A program made the position numbers and the translations under genes. From Chitinophagaceae bacterium (GTDB lineage: Bacteria; Bacteroidota; Bacteroidia; Chitinophagales; Chitinophagaceae), in assembly GCA_947455605.1 (NCBI GenBank), contig CANGOX010000009.1:1-63832 (forward strand): a stretch of 63,832 nucleotides of DNA, given 5' to 3'. Position 1 is the stretch's first letter. Every line of letters starts with the position of its first letter. A model generated the notes under the pieces. The model saw nothing but the letters and a program-made list of their open reading frames with translations. It ran no database searches and was not told the origin of the DNA. This document shows positions 16,809-24,929 of the stretch, in pieces.

Positions 16809-18461
16809 TTATTTAAACATCGGCGGATGCATCTCGTCCCACTGTGTAGCATCCTGGTATGCTTTGGCCGCCAAGAGTATCGTTGCTTCATCATACAGCT
16901 TCCCGATCAGCGTTATACTGGTAGGCATGTTGAATCGTTTGTCAAAACCCGTTGGCACGCACACTACCGGGTGACCGGTTAAATTGGTGATAGCGCCCTG
17001 GTTGCCACTTCCTCTTGTGGGACATATCAGCACATCAATATCTTTCAATGCCTCATTCACTTTCATCATCAATAAAAAGCGATGACGGTTTGCGTTGATG
17101 TATTCGGAAGCCGACATCAGTCTTGAAACCCGGAAACTGTTGGGCCAATCATTCTTTCCCTGTTGTGTCATTTCATCATCAATATTGTAACGCGTAAACT
17201 CATCAAAGGCCGCGGCACACTCTGCGCTGATCACAATATCCATGATGTTGAAATTATATACGCCGCTATCCGGGAAATTAACCGGTATTAACTGCACACC
17301 CATTTTTTTATACGCCTCCAACACTTTCCATTCGTTACGGCTGGTATCGGTTATTTTATCATAGTAGTTTTTTGCGTACGCTACTTTCAGTTTTTTAATA
17401 TCCGTTGCGGGTTTATAATTGAAGGGCTTATTCACCGCACTCATATCCCAACCATCGGTTCCGTGTATATAATTAAACACTACGGCCGCATCTTCAGCGC
17501 TTCTGCAGATGGGTCCTACTTTGTCCAGGCTCCAGCTCAATGTCATGGCACCGCTTCTGCTGATGCTTCCGAATGTTGGGCGCAACCCGGTAGCTCCGCA
17601 GGTTGAAGAGGGAGATACGATAGAGCCCCATGTTTCTGTACCGATCGCAAACGGAACCAATCCTGCAACTGTTGCAGAAGTGGAACCCGCCGAAGAACCC
17701 GAAGATCCTGTTTTGGTGTTCCATGGATTTTTAGTTCTTCCACCAAACCAATAATCACCCATAGCCAAAGCACCCAATGTGAATTTGGCCACCAATACGG
17801 CGCCCGCGTTTTTTAATTGTGTATACACAAAGGCGTCTTCGTCTACGATCTGTTCTTTATACGGTGCCGCACCCCAGGTTGTTTTGGTTCCGCGCACAGC
17901 AAACAGATCTTTTAATCCATAAGGAATGCCGTGTAAGGGACCCCGGTATTTGCCTTTGGCAATTTCTGCATCTGCTGCTTTTGCCTGTTGCATGGCAAGC
18001 TCTTCTGTTAATGAGATCACACACTGTAAGGTGTCGCCATATTTTTTTAACCGGCCGATAAAGAATTGGGTGAGTTCAACCGAGCTGATCTTTTTGTTTT
18101 TGATCAGCGAAGCCAGTTGCAGGATATTATAAAAGGCCAGATCATTCCTGTTTAGCGGTAAGGCAACATCTTTCGGAATATTCCAGTTTACCGGATCCTG
18201 TTTTTCGTTGAATTTCATGCCGGGCAAAACGGGGCTCTGCCACATACTCATGGGTATATTATTGTTGAGCGATTGTTTGTGCATCAACTTATAACCCATC
18301 AGGTTTTCTTTCACACCATCATACATGGTGTCTACTTCTTTCTGTGTAAAACTCAGATCGAGCAGTTTGGCAGCAGATTGAATATCTGCTTTTGTGATCG
18401 TGTCCTGCGCAAAAATGCCGGTACAAAACAGCAGCGCAATAAGCAAGAGGGTCTTTCTCAT
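16809..18461 (-). CDS. Amidase-signature family hydrolase, secreted
   Basis: A 550-residue amidase with a signal peptide (MRKTLLLIALLFCTGIFAQ), placing it in the periplasm. The Ser-cisSer-Lys triad is visible: Lys184 (YGLKDLFAV), Ser254 in the signature TGSSGSSAGS and Ser280 in the strand TETWGSIVSP. The loop has Trp where many family members have Gly (GGSI becomes WGSI). The family hydrolyses amides, from glutamyl-tRNA amidation to fatty amides; the signal peptide excludes GatA. The substrate is unknown. Terminated by the hairpin at 16764. Confidence 0.92.
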   Translation of the reverse strand: MRKTLLLIALLFCTGIFAQDTITKADIQSAAKLLDLSFTQKEVDTMYDGVKENLMGYKLMHKQSLNNNIPMSMWQSPVLPGMKFNEKQDPVNWNIPKDVALPLNRNDLAFYNILQLASLIKNKKISSVELTQFFIGRLKKYGDTLQCVISLTEELAMQQAKAADAEIAKGKYRGPLHGIPYGLKDLFAVRGTKTTWGAAPYKEQIVDEDAFVYTQLKNAGAVLVAKFTLGALAMGDYWFGGRTKNPWNTKTGSSGSSAGSTSATVAGLVPFAIGTETWGSIVSPSSTCGATGLRPTFGSISRSGAMTLSWSLDKVGPICRSAEDAAVVFNYIHGTDGWDMSAVNKPFNYKPATDIKKLKVAYAKNYYDKITDTSRNEWKVLEAYKKMGVQLIPVNFPDSGVYNFNIMDIVISAECAAAFDEFTRYNIDDEMTQQGKNDWPNSFRVSRLMSASEYINANRHRFLLMMKVNEALKDIDVLICPTRGSGNQGAITNLTGHPVVCVPTGFDKRFNMPTSITLIGKLYDEATILLAAKAYQDATQWDEMHPPMFK

Positions 18462-18487
18462 ATATCAGTTATTAGGATTGGCGTATG

Positions 18488-18988
18488 CTATATCAATTTC
18501 ACCCACACATAATCATCAAGTATCTCATTATTCTTGATCACCGCTTTTCTGTGTATGGCTTCCAGGTAAAACCCGTTTTTCTGTAACACCTTCATCGAAG
18601 ATTTGTTCTGTGCAAATACATGTGCTTCAATTCTTACAACATCTAATCTTGTTGTAATAAAATTCAGAAGCTGCTTTAGGGCTTCTGTTGCAATACCCTT
18701 GCCCCAGTATGGCTCTCCAACAAAATAACCGATCTCTATATTCTTTCGTGAAATATCTTCTTTGGTGTGGCAGCCTATGCTACCCACCACCATTCCCTCA
18801 CAAACGATCGCAAAGTTGATCACGGGTTGCTGGCCGTTCACATGGACTATCCATTGCAGCGCGTCCATTACCGTATACGGACTTGGCAATGCATCCCGTA
18901 CATTGTTCCAGATGTTACGGTTATTGGCAACGGCAGCCAATTCCTGTGCATCCTGTTTTTGCCATGGGCGGAGAATGATCTTACTCAT
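18488..18988 (-). CDS. GNAT-family N-acetyltransferase (RimJ/RimL-like)
   Basis: A 166-residue acetyltransferase. The acetyl-CoA-binding motif A is VGEPYWGKGIATEALKQLLNF, and the late segment VRIEAHVFAQNKSSMKVLQKNGF is the usual end of the RimJ-type branch. These enzymes acetylate N-termini, amino groups or antibiotics; nothing here picks one. Its start overlaps the mgsA stop by eight bases, so it is translated in the acyltransferase-mgsA-GNAT operon. Confidence 0.9.
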   Translation of the reverse strand: MSKIILRPWQKQDAQELAAVANNRNIWNNVRDALPSPYTVMDALQWIVHVNGQQPVINFAIVCEGMVVGSIGCHTKEDISRKNIEIGYFVGEPYWGKGIATEALKQLLNFITTRLDVVRIEAHVFAQNKSSMKVLQKNGFYLEAIHRKAVIKNNEILDDYVWVKLI

Positions 18989-19442
18989 TTTTGATCTTCC
19001 TGTTTAAGTAGCCGGCATAATCCGGTTGTGCGGATTTGTATTCGCTGTGCATAAACGGAGAGGTCATAATAAAATCTGCTGTGGCTCTGTCGCAGGCCAT
19101 GGGTATATTCCATGCCACACATAGGCGTAGCAGGGCTTTTACATCGCTGTCGTGTGGTTGTGCTTCCATCGGATCCCAGAAAAAGAACATCATATCAATT
19201 TCTCCATTGGCAATCATCGCACCAATCTGCTGGTCTCCGCCAAGCGGACCACTCATTAGTTTTTTAACCGGCCTGTCAAGCGATTCTTCCAATAATTTTC
19301 CGGTTGTGCCGGTTGCGATCAATTCGTGTTTGGCCAGTTCTACTTTATTGTGTACCGCCCATTCCATCAGGTCTGCTTTCTTATGATCGTGTGCTACCAA
19401 TGCAATTCTTTTTCTTATGCCTATTATTTTTATCGTTGCCAT
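18981..19442 (-). CDS. mgsA: Methylglyoxal synthase
   Basis: A 153-residue cytosolic enzyme that converts dihydroxyacetone phosphate to methylglyoxal and phosphate, a bypass of lower glycolysis. Conserved pieces are all present: RIALVAHDHKK, LIATGTTGKLL, SGPLGGDQQIGA with the catalytic Asp, FFFWDPMEAQPHD and ALLRLCVAWNIPMACDRATADF. The start at 19442 fits the family's short N-terminus; an upstream ATG at 19496 would give an ATGA overlap with the acyltransferase stop and 18 extra residues. The regulation that balances phosphate shortage against toxicity is not visible here. Confidence 0.95.
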   Translation of the reverse strand: MATIKIIGIRKRIALVAHDHKKADLMEWAVHNKVELAKHELIATGTTGKLLEESLDRPVKKLMSGPLGGDQQIGAMIANGEIDMMFFFWDPMEAQPHDSDVKALLRLCVAWNIPMACDRATADFIMTSPFMHSEYKSAQPDYAGYLNRKIKNE

Positions 19443-19492
19443 TGTTGGGGTTATTGATACGTTGTATGAAGATAAGGTAACCGTAGCGGTTA

Positions 19493-20437
19493 TCATGGTT
19501 CGCGGCAGGCTTCGTTTTTTTTATCCATATGCACCGATGCCCAGGCGAATACAGGATGTAATACCAGCACGATAATGATAAAGAAAGGTGAGAGCCCGAG
19601 CGCCGCCAGCAAAAAGCCCATCAGCAAAAGATACACCGGATAGATCAGCAGTAATACACCAAACAAAACCGAATCATAAAACACAGTGCCGGCCGTTTTT
19701 TTTCTGATCGCGTTGCTTACAAAAAAGTATACGGGCGCGTGCAAAATTTTTCCGGGTATGGCCAACAGAAAGAAAAAAACAGTTTGTTTTGCAGGAGATG
19801 CACCCGGTATCTGTATTCGTTTGGCTATCTCATCATACAAAACGGTATTAAAGTATCGGAAGTTTTGTGCCGGATCCTCTGATGGCAATAGTTTGTTTAC
19901 TTCTATCGCGTTTCCGATCTCTATCCGGATCTTTTTACCAAAACGCTCAAATGAATCATACGCAATACCGATCGGCATTACACGAAAATTCATTAGTCCT
20001 TTACTTTCCATGGCAATTCTTGCGGCGCCTTTTTTAAAGGGTTGTAATGCGTGTTTGTGTACACAGATGCCCTCAATAAAGATCAATACGATCCCGTTTT
20101 GAGATAAAACCTCCTTGCTTCTTACAAATGCCGCATCATTTAAATACAGATTTTCCCGCCCCTCACTAAGCCGGTATACGGGAATCATATTCAGCATCCG
20201 GAGCAGCTTTGCGTGCCAGGGCTTATGAAACGCATCGCCACGGGCCAGAAAGTGGACCTTTTCTTTGAATTGAGCGCCGATAATGATCGCGTCTAAAAAG
20301 GAATTGGGGTGGTTGGCCACCAGCAGCAGGGGGCCCCGGGTTTTCAGAGCATCCCGGTTATTCAAACTTATGTCTCTGCAAAAGATCTTAAGCGCCAGCC
20401 TCACCATTATTTTAACCAGGGAATAGAACAATGCCAA
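19493..20437 (-). CDS. PlsC-like glycerolipid acyltransferase
   Basis: A 314-residue membrane-associated acyltransferase with the acyltransferase block near residues 35-130 and hydrophobic helices in the last third. The first motif reads NHPNSFLD, i.e. His-X5-Asp instead of the usual His-X4-Asp, and the FPEG motif reads FIEG. Both variants recur in Bacteroidota members as far as I recall. The enzyme is expected to add an acyl chain to lysophosphatidic acid or a similar lysolipid. It is the first gene of a minus-strand operon with mgsA and GNAT. Confidence 0.85.
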   Translation of the reverse strand: MALFYSLVKIMVRLALKIFCRDISLNNRDALKTRGPLLLVANHPNSFLDAIIIGAQFKEKVHFLARGDAFHKPWHAKLLRMLNMIPVYRLSEGRENLYLNDAAFVRSKEVLSQNGIVLIFIEGICVHKHALQPFKKGAARIAMESKGLMNFRVMPIGIAYDSFERFGKKIRIEIGNAIEVNKLLPSEDPAQNFRYFNTVLYDEIAKRIQIPGASPAKQTVFFFLLAIPGKILHAPVYFFVSNAIRKKTAGTVFYDSVLFGVLLLIYPVYLLLMGFLLAALGLSPFFIIIVLVLHPVFAWASVHMDKKNEACREP

Positions 20438-20585
20438 TTATTTATGTTCTAATGTAAGCAAAGATGGCCTACCGGCACTCGCTTAGTTCTGGTGGTTTTA
20501 CCCATTTTTTGTCTTTATAACACTGTTATACTATTTATATATAGTATATATCTAATTCGGGGGCAAAACGATCGCTGTTTTACAT

Positions 20586-20614
20586 AAAAAAGCCGCCCCG
20601 TTTAACAGAGCGGC
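20586..20614 (-). terminator. Intrinsic terminator of recA
   Basis: On the minus strand, GCCGCTCTG (20606-20614) pairs with CGGGGCGGC (20592-20600) across a five-base loop, with two G-U pairs, and is followed by a run of Us (As at 20586-20591). It lies 31 bp past the recA stop codon. Confidence 0.88.
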
Positions 20615-20645
20615 CTTGTATACTAACCCATCCCAAAAACCTTAT

Positions 20646-21656
20646 TTATGCTTCGGCGGCGGCTTTTACCTCGCTCACTTTTGCCCGGATCTTGGCCTCG
20701 ATCTCGTTGGCCAATTCCGGATTATCGCGCAGGAGGCCCTTCACAGAATCCCTTCCCTGGCCCAGTTTATTGCTCTCATAGCTGAACCAGCTTCCGCTTT
20801 TCTGAACAATACCCAGTTCCACCCCCATATCTATGATCTCTCCCAGTTTGCTGATCCCTTCTCCGAAAATGATATCAAACTCTGCTGCGCGGAACGGCGG
20901 AGCCACTTTATTTTTTACCACTTTTACTTTTACGTGGTTACCTACTGCTGCGTCGCCATCTTTGATCTGCGTCATGCGGCGGATATCCAAACGAACAGAG
21001 GCATAGAATTTCAGTGCATTACCGCCGGTTGTTGTTTCGGGGTTTCCGAACATTACGCCGATCTTTTCACGCAACTGGTTAATGAATATGCAAACAGTGT
21101 TTGTTTTATTAATGGTTGCCGTTAATTTACGCAGCGCCTGGCTCATCAATCTTGCATGCAGACCCATTTTGCTGTCGCCCATTTCACCTTCCAGTTCACT
21201 TTTAGGAACCAATGCTGCAACAGAATCGATCACCACCACATCCAACGCACCGGATAAGATCAATCTGTCGGCGATCTCCAAAGCCTGCTCACCATAATCC
21301 GGTTGAGAGATCAGGAGATTATCAACATCAACGCCCAGGTTTTTTGCATAAGAGCTATCGAACGCATGCTCCGCATCAATGATCGCACACATACCGCCTT
21401 TTTTCTGTGCTTCGGCAATCACGTGTATGGCCAGCGTTGTTTTACCGGATGATTCCGGTCCGTATATTTCAATGATCCTTCCCTTAGGTAATCCGCCCAC
21501 GCCGAGCGCCACATCCAGCCCGATGGATCCCGTAGAGATCACTTCCATCGCATCCTGGCTTTTTTCATTCATCATCATCACACTGCCCTTTCCGTAGTCC
21601 TTGTCGATCTTGTCGATCGTCAGCTTTAACGCCTTCAGTTTTTCTGCATTGCTCAT
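20646..21656 (-). CDS. recA: Recombinase RecA
   Basis: A 336-residue RecA, slightly shorter than E. coli's 353 by a compact C-terminal end. The Walker A motif GPESSGKT is at 66-73, and conserved core elements include [35 protein letters not shown], and [36 protein letters not shown]. It drives homologous recombination and SOS-type repair by forming filaments on single-stranded DNA. It stands alone with its own terminator. I could not identify a LexA box in the 270-bp upstream gap. Confidence 0.99.
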   Translation of the reverse strand: MSNAEKLKALKLTIDKIDKDYGKGSVMMMNEKSQDAMEVISTGSIGLDVALGVGGLPKGRIIEIYGPESSGKTTLAIHVIAEAQKKGGMCAIIDAEHAFDSSYAKNLGVDVDNLLISQPDYGEQALEIADRLILSGALDVVVIDSVAALVPKSELEGEMGDSKMGLHARLMSQALRKLTATINKTNTVCIFINQLREKIGVMFGNPETTTGGNALKFYASVRLDIRRMTQIKDGDAAVGNHVKVKVVKNKVAPPFRAAEFDIIFGEGISKLGEIIDMGVELGIVQKSGSWFSYESNKLGQGRDSVKGLLRDNPELANEIEAKIRAKVSEVKAAAEA

Positions 21657-21956
21657 TGTGTTAGTATTTAATGGTCAAATTTAATGGAGACATAAAAGTA
21701 GTGGTTTTTAATTATACACACTAATTTTTTTAGTATTTTTTTAGCTAACGGTTTTAGTTTGCCGGATATTGTGGTCTTGGTGGTAAAAATATGAGGGGCC
21801 GCGAAACCGGGAAAGCGTATTTATACTTTAAAAGGCGGGTTTTTTAACCCTTTTTGTATCCTTTCCGGGTTTTCGGGGCCGGTTCTGTTTTGTAGATGGA
21901 TTATTGCCGGCCCTTGCTGGCTTATCTTGTGTTTCCACATACCAGCCCGGGCGCTT

Positions 21957-22601
21957 ATGAAAAAGATCCTTTTTTTGTTCTGTTTCTTACTTGTTGCAAC
22001 CGCATGCTGTTTTGCGCAGGATGATTGGAAACTAAGGTCTGATAAAGACGGGATCAAATCCTATTCACGCAAGACCGGCGATTCTAAAATAAACGCCATT
22101 AAGCTGGAGGCCGATTTTGCTACTTCGCTCTCCGGGATCGTTACTGTGATTGTTGATGTGAGCAAATATGATGAATGGATCTACAACAGCAAGAACACCC
22201 GTTTATTAAAACAGGTATCACCAACCGAACTCTATTATTATGCTGAGATCCGGTTTCCCTGGCCCACCAGCAACCGCGATTTTGTTTCGCACGTAACCAT
22301 AAGCCAGAACCCACAATCAAAAACGGTTACGATCAACGCAACCAATGTTACCGGCTGGGAGCCGATCAAAAAAAATCTGGTGAGGATAGAAAACTCTGTT
22401 GGGAAATGGATCATTACACCCGTTGGAAAAAACCACGTATCCGTGTTGTATGAGTTACAGGTAGATCCGGGGGGTGATCTGCCCGTGTTATTGATCAACA
22501 GTTTTTCCTCTACGGGAATGGTGGCAACGTTTAAAAATCTTCGCCGCAGACTGGAAAGAACAGACCTTGCGCCCGGTGCTTTGCCTTATATAAAAGAATG
22601 A
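21957..22601 (+). CDS. START-domain-like lipid-binding protein, secreted
   Basis: A 214-residue protein with a signal peptide (MKKILFLFCFLLVATACCFAQ) and a START domain: WKLRSDKDGIKSYSRKT, then VIVDVSKYDEWIYNSKNTRLL, YYYAEIRFPWPTSNRDFV, WIITPVGKNHVSVLYELQVDPGG. The fold binds lipids or other hydrophobic ligands in a deep cavity. The Met at 21957 was preferred over the frame's upstream ATG at 21927 because it begins at the signal peptide. It is convergent with thioredoxin, with only 4 bp between stops, so the transcripts may overlap. Confidence 0.88.
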   Translation: MKKILFLFCFLLVATACCFAQDDWKLRSDKDGIKSYSRKTGDSKINAIKLEADFATSLSGIVTVIVDVSKYDEWIYNSKNTRLLKQVSPTELYYYAEIRFPWPTSNRDFVSHVTISQNPQSKTVTINATNVTGWEPIKKNLVRIENSVGKWIITPVGKNHVSVLYELQVDPGGDLPVLLINSFSSTGMVATFKNLRRRLERTDLAPGALPYIKE

Positions 22602-22605
22602 TCGA

Positions 22606-22902
22606 TCAGTTATTGGCTGCAATAATTTTTTCCAGCTCTCCTGCAGAAACCACGCCGCTTTGTCGCCAAACGGCTTTTCCTTTTTTAAAAACAATTAGTG
22701 TAGGAACGCCCTGTATCTGGTAGAACCCTGCGGTTTGCGGACTTTTATCAACATCTACCTGAAGTATCGTTGCATTGTCGCCGATCTTGGTCTTGAGTTC
22801 TTTCAGGATCGGTTTCATCACCTTACAGGGACCACACCATTCTGCATAGAAATCTACCAGCACCGGTTTTTCTCCATTTATGATCTCTGAGAATGTTGAC
22901 AT
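22606..22902 (-). CDS. trxA: Thioredoxin
   Basis: A 98-residue thioredoxin with the canonical redox centre W22-C23-G-P-C26-K in FYAEWCGPCKVMKP, the cis-Pro loop QGVPTLIVF, and no signal peptide, so it is cytosolic. It reduces protein disulfides using thioredoxin reductase (not in the window). It is the last gene of the redox operon that starts at 24148, with a gap of only 5 bp to the gene before it. Whether it serves the whole cell or this operon's OsmC and rhodanese specifically cannot be told. Confidence 0.97.
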   Translation of the reverse strand: MSTFSEIINGEKPVLVDFYAEWCGPCKVMKPILKELKTKIGDNATILQVDVDKSPQTAGFYQIQGVPTLIVFKKGKAVWRQSGVVSAGELEKIIAANN

Positions 22903-22907
22903 GGTAA

Positions 22908-23150
22908 TTATTTTATTTCTTCAAACACGGGTTCGGTTGACGCTGTTTTCTTTGCTGCATTTTTCATCGGCGCAACATAACACCCACCCGTGGCGCAGCC
23001 AAAATGAAAAACGGCCATCGACAAAAAATAGGCGCCGGGTAAGAGCCCCGTCCACTCTTTGGTTACGGCAGCATAAACGGTGATCAGCAAACCGATCACC
23101 AGATATACAACGCGAACGCTGTGCCAGTTATATAAGATCCTTTCCTTCAT
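22908..23150 (-). CDS. Small two-helix membrane protein in the redox operon
   Basis: An 80-residue membrane protein with two hydrophobic segments near residues 13-30 and 34-52, and two cysteines in FHFGCATGGCYVAP after the second one. Its size, topology and neighbourhood resemble the DUF2892/YgaP-type membrane anchors found in rhodanese operons, but the sequence differs from the one at 23939. The cysteines may be redox-active or may bind metal; this is inference. The stop of the rhodanese gene coincides with this gene's start, indicating tight coupling. Confidence 0.75.
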   Translation of the reverse strand: MKERILYNWHSVRVVYLVIGLLITVYAAVTKEWTGLLPGAYFLSMAVFHFGCATGGCYVAPMKNAAKKTASTEPVFEEIK

Positions 23151-23467
23151 TACTTGTTCAGTTTTTGTTTAAGCCTTGCCCATCCACCGCCATTATATGC
23201 TTCTGTAAATCCATTGGCGGCAAGTATGCTTTTTGCCGACAGGCTTCGCATACCGCTGGCGCAACAGGTGATCACGGGTCTGTCTTTTTTTATTTTTGAC
23301 AGGTTTTGTTTCAGGGTGTCCAGCGGAATATTGATCGATCCATGTATGTGTCCGCTCTGGAATTCGCCGGGCGTTCTAACATCAATGATCTGAGCGCCCC
23401 TTCCCATCAGCTCAGGATAATTTTCCTGGTTCTTTTTTCTAAACAACGATCTGATCGCTTCAAACAT
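23150..23467 (-). CDS. Single-domain rhodanese-like sulfurtransferase
   Basis: A 105-residue cytosolic rhodanese domain. The active-site loop is CCASGMRS with Cys69 as the likely persulfide carrier, preceded by IIDVRTPGEFQSGHIHGSINIPLD. It can pass sulfane sulfur to acceptors such as thioredoxin, cyanide or glutathione-like thiols. It lies between OsmC and the small membrane protein and is expected to be part of a sulfur or peroxide detoxification set. Its neighbours OsmC and Trx are consistent with persulfide handling. Confidence 0.94.
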   Translation of the reverse strand: MFEAIRSLFRKKNQENYPELMGRGAQIIDVRTPGEFQSGHIHGSINIPLDTLKQNLSKIKKDRPVITCCASGMRSLSAKSILAANGFTEAYNGGGWARLKQKLNK

Positions 23468-23474
23468 GATATTC

Positions 23475-23936
23475 TTAGTTTAATAAAGCCGCTTCAACGG
23501 GTTTGTTGTTGAAAACAGACTTTCCATTATACGTTACTTCCCAGGTTACGGGCATGATCTTTTTCAGCATATGACTAACGCCGCAATATTTTTCCTGAGA
23601 ATCGGTTACGGCCTGTAATGCTGCTGCCTTATTCTCTTCGCTTCCTTCAAACTCGTACAACACGTGCACGGCCACATATTCGATCGGAGGCACCTTGCTG
23701 ATCTCGCCAATAACCTTAATATTAAAATCAGTTACGGGTTTATCTGCCTTGCGCAATATGGCGATCACGTCCATTCCCGTGCAGCCGGAGAGCGCCGATA
23801 ATACAAACGGTTTAGGTATCGGACCATGGTCTTCACCACCCACCCTTTCCGGCGCGTCCATCACGATCGTATGTCCGTTTACCAACGCATTGAATTGCAT
23901 CTTGCCCATCCATTGGGCCTCTATTTCGTGTGTCAT
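23475..23936 (-). CDS. OsmC-family thiol peroxidase
   Basis: A 153-residue OsmC/Ohr-fold protein with the two conserved cysteines of the peroxidase centre, Cys52 (LSGCTGMD) and Cys118 (KYCGVSHM). OsmC proteins reduce organic hydroperoxides with dithiol reductants. The early motif RVGGEDHGPIPKPFVLSALSGC agrees with the OsmC-like branch. It is the second gene of the five-gene operon; rhodanese starts 8 bp downstream. It would act in the cytosol. Confidence 0.93.
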   Translation of the reverse strand: MTHEIEAQWMGKMQFNALVNGHTIVMDAPERVGGEDHGPIPKPFVLSALSGCTGMDVIAILRKADKPVTDFNIKVIGEISKVPPIEYVAVHVLYEFEGSEENKAAALQAVTDSQEKYCGVSHMLKKIMPVTWEVTYNGKSVFNNKPVEAALLN

Positions 23937-23938
23937 GA

Positions 23939-24148
23939 TTATTTCTCCTTGATTTTACAGGTGTTGATGCCGAATGGCAGGTAAAGTGGACAAAACCCGA
24001 TAAAACTGGTCAATACAAATACAATTCCCAAAACCAGTAGTACCAACCCAAGGGTTCCCGGAACGGTGTTGCTGAAATAGAGTGCTGCAAAGATGGCCGC
24101 GATAATGATGCGGAGGGTTCTGTCTGTGTTGCCCATGTTCTTTTTCAT
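23939..24148 (-). CDS. DUF2892 (YgaP-type) small membrane protein
   Basis: A 69-residue protein with two membrane helices (about residues 12-25 and 32-50) and the family's hallmark ending FCPLYLPFGINTC. DUF2892 domains are fused to rhodanese in E. coli YgaP or encoded beside it, as here. It probably anchors or partners the soluble sulfurtransferase at the membrane. It is the first gene of the redox operon, whose promoter region holds the Crp/Fnr-type palindrome at 24197. Confidence 0.9.
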   Translation of the reverse strand: MKKNMGNTDRTLRIIIAAIFAALYFSNTVPGTLGLVLLVLGIVFVLTSFIGFCPLYLPFGINTCKIKEK

Positions 24149-24196
24149 TGTTTTGACTTTGATTAGATCACAAAGCTAAACAGGGCATTCGGAGTA

Positions 24197-24218
24197 AAAT
24201 GTGACATAAGTCACATTT
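24197..24218. promoter_or_regulatory. Crp/Fnr-type palindromic operator
   Basis: A perfect inverted repeat AAATGTGAC-N4-GTCACATTT, containing the classic TGTGA-N6-TCACA Crp site with an even stronger symmetry. It straddles the stop codon of the regulator gene (24211-24213) and lies 49-70 bp before the start of the DUF2892-OsmC-rhodanese-Trx operon. It is therefore an excellent candidate site for the regulator encoded immediately upstream. Binding is inferred. Confidence 0.8.
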
Positions 24219-24840
24219 CGCGGAGGAGTTTGATCTGGTTTCGGTAGAGAAGTAGTCTTTTATCTGTTTCCAGCTTTTTTAACAGCCGGGAGATCACTTC
24301 CCGTGAACTGGCCAGTTCTTTGGCGATCTGTTCGTGAGAAATATTCAAAAGGCTGGAGCCGGTGGTCTTTGCTTTTTCTTTTAAATAGTTGATCAGTCGT
24401 TCATCCAGTTTCTGAAAGGCTATCTGATCGATCGTTTTCAATAGTTCATGAAAGCGGTTTTGTACGGTGCGCATTACAAAGCTTTTCCAGCTGGCGTATT
24501 TGGCCATCCACTCATCCATAGAACCAACAGGTATGGCCAGCATCTCCACATCTTCCTCAGCTACAGCTTTTATTTCGCTGGCATGTTGCTGCATACAGCA
24601 GGTAAAGGTCATGGCACAACTTTCGTTTGGGTTTACATAATACAACAGGATCTCTCTTCCGTCTTCATCCGTTCTGGAAACCCTGATCGATCCGGAAAGA
24701 ATGATGGGCATGGTGCGAACGGTCTGGCCAATATCCATAATGGTTTCCCCGGCTTTTACAGAAACGGGTACGCCCTTCTTTTCTATTTCATCCAGCAGTT
24801 CTTTTTCAAAAACCAAATTGAATCTTTCGCGAATTGACAT
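24211..24840 (-). CDS. Crp/Fnr-family transcription regulator
   Basis: A 209-residue regulator with the N-terminal effector domain and a C-terminal winged helix (NISHEQIAKELASSREVISRLLKKLE). It lacks an Fnr-type N-terminal Fe-S cysteine cluster but has three cysteines in the sensory domain, C75, C81 and C82 (ESCAMTFTCCMQQ), at the cyclic-nucleotide-fold edge. These could sense redox or sulfur species. Similar regulators sit beside OsmC/rhodanese/DUF2892 sets in other Bacteroidota. It precedes the redox operon, whose probable operator overlaps its stop codon. A TAATTTTG element (24845-24852, minus strand) lies directly ahead of the ATG. Confidence 0.93.
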   Translation of the reverse strand: MSIRERFNLVFEKELLDEIEKKGVPVSVKAGETIMDIGQTVRTMPIILSGSIRVSRTDEDGREILLYYVNPNESCAMTFTCCMQQHASEIKAVAEEDVEMLAIPVGSMDEWMAKYASWKSFVMRTVQNRFHELLKTIDQIAFQKLDERLINYLKEKAKTTGSSLLNISHEQIAKELASSREVISRLLKKLETDKRLLLYRNQIKLLREM

Positions 24841-24865
24841 GTGGCAAAATTAACGTTCTTTTCCT

Positions 24866-24902
24866 AGCGCCCCTTCGTGTCTTTGCGCCTTTGCGGTTAA
24901 AT
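24866..24902. repeat. Fragment of the GCGCCTTTGCGGTTAA repeat class
   Basis: The gap 24841-24929 contains a single-arm copy of the phrase found at 13451 and 12205 (GTCTTTGCGCCTTTGCGGTTAA). It looks like a decayed member of that family; no partner arm is visible. Confidence 0.4.
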
Positions 24903-24929
24903 AAATATTGCTCCCCGGGCCCCCGGATT

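Noticed and set aside
24845..24852. A TAATTTTG -7 element giving a leaderless transcript for the Crp/Fnr regulator
   Set aside because: The -7 match is exact but no -33 element is found at the right distance, so it may be chance.
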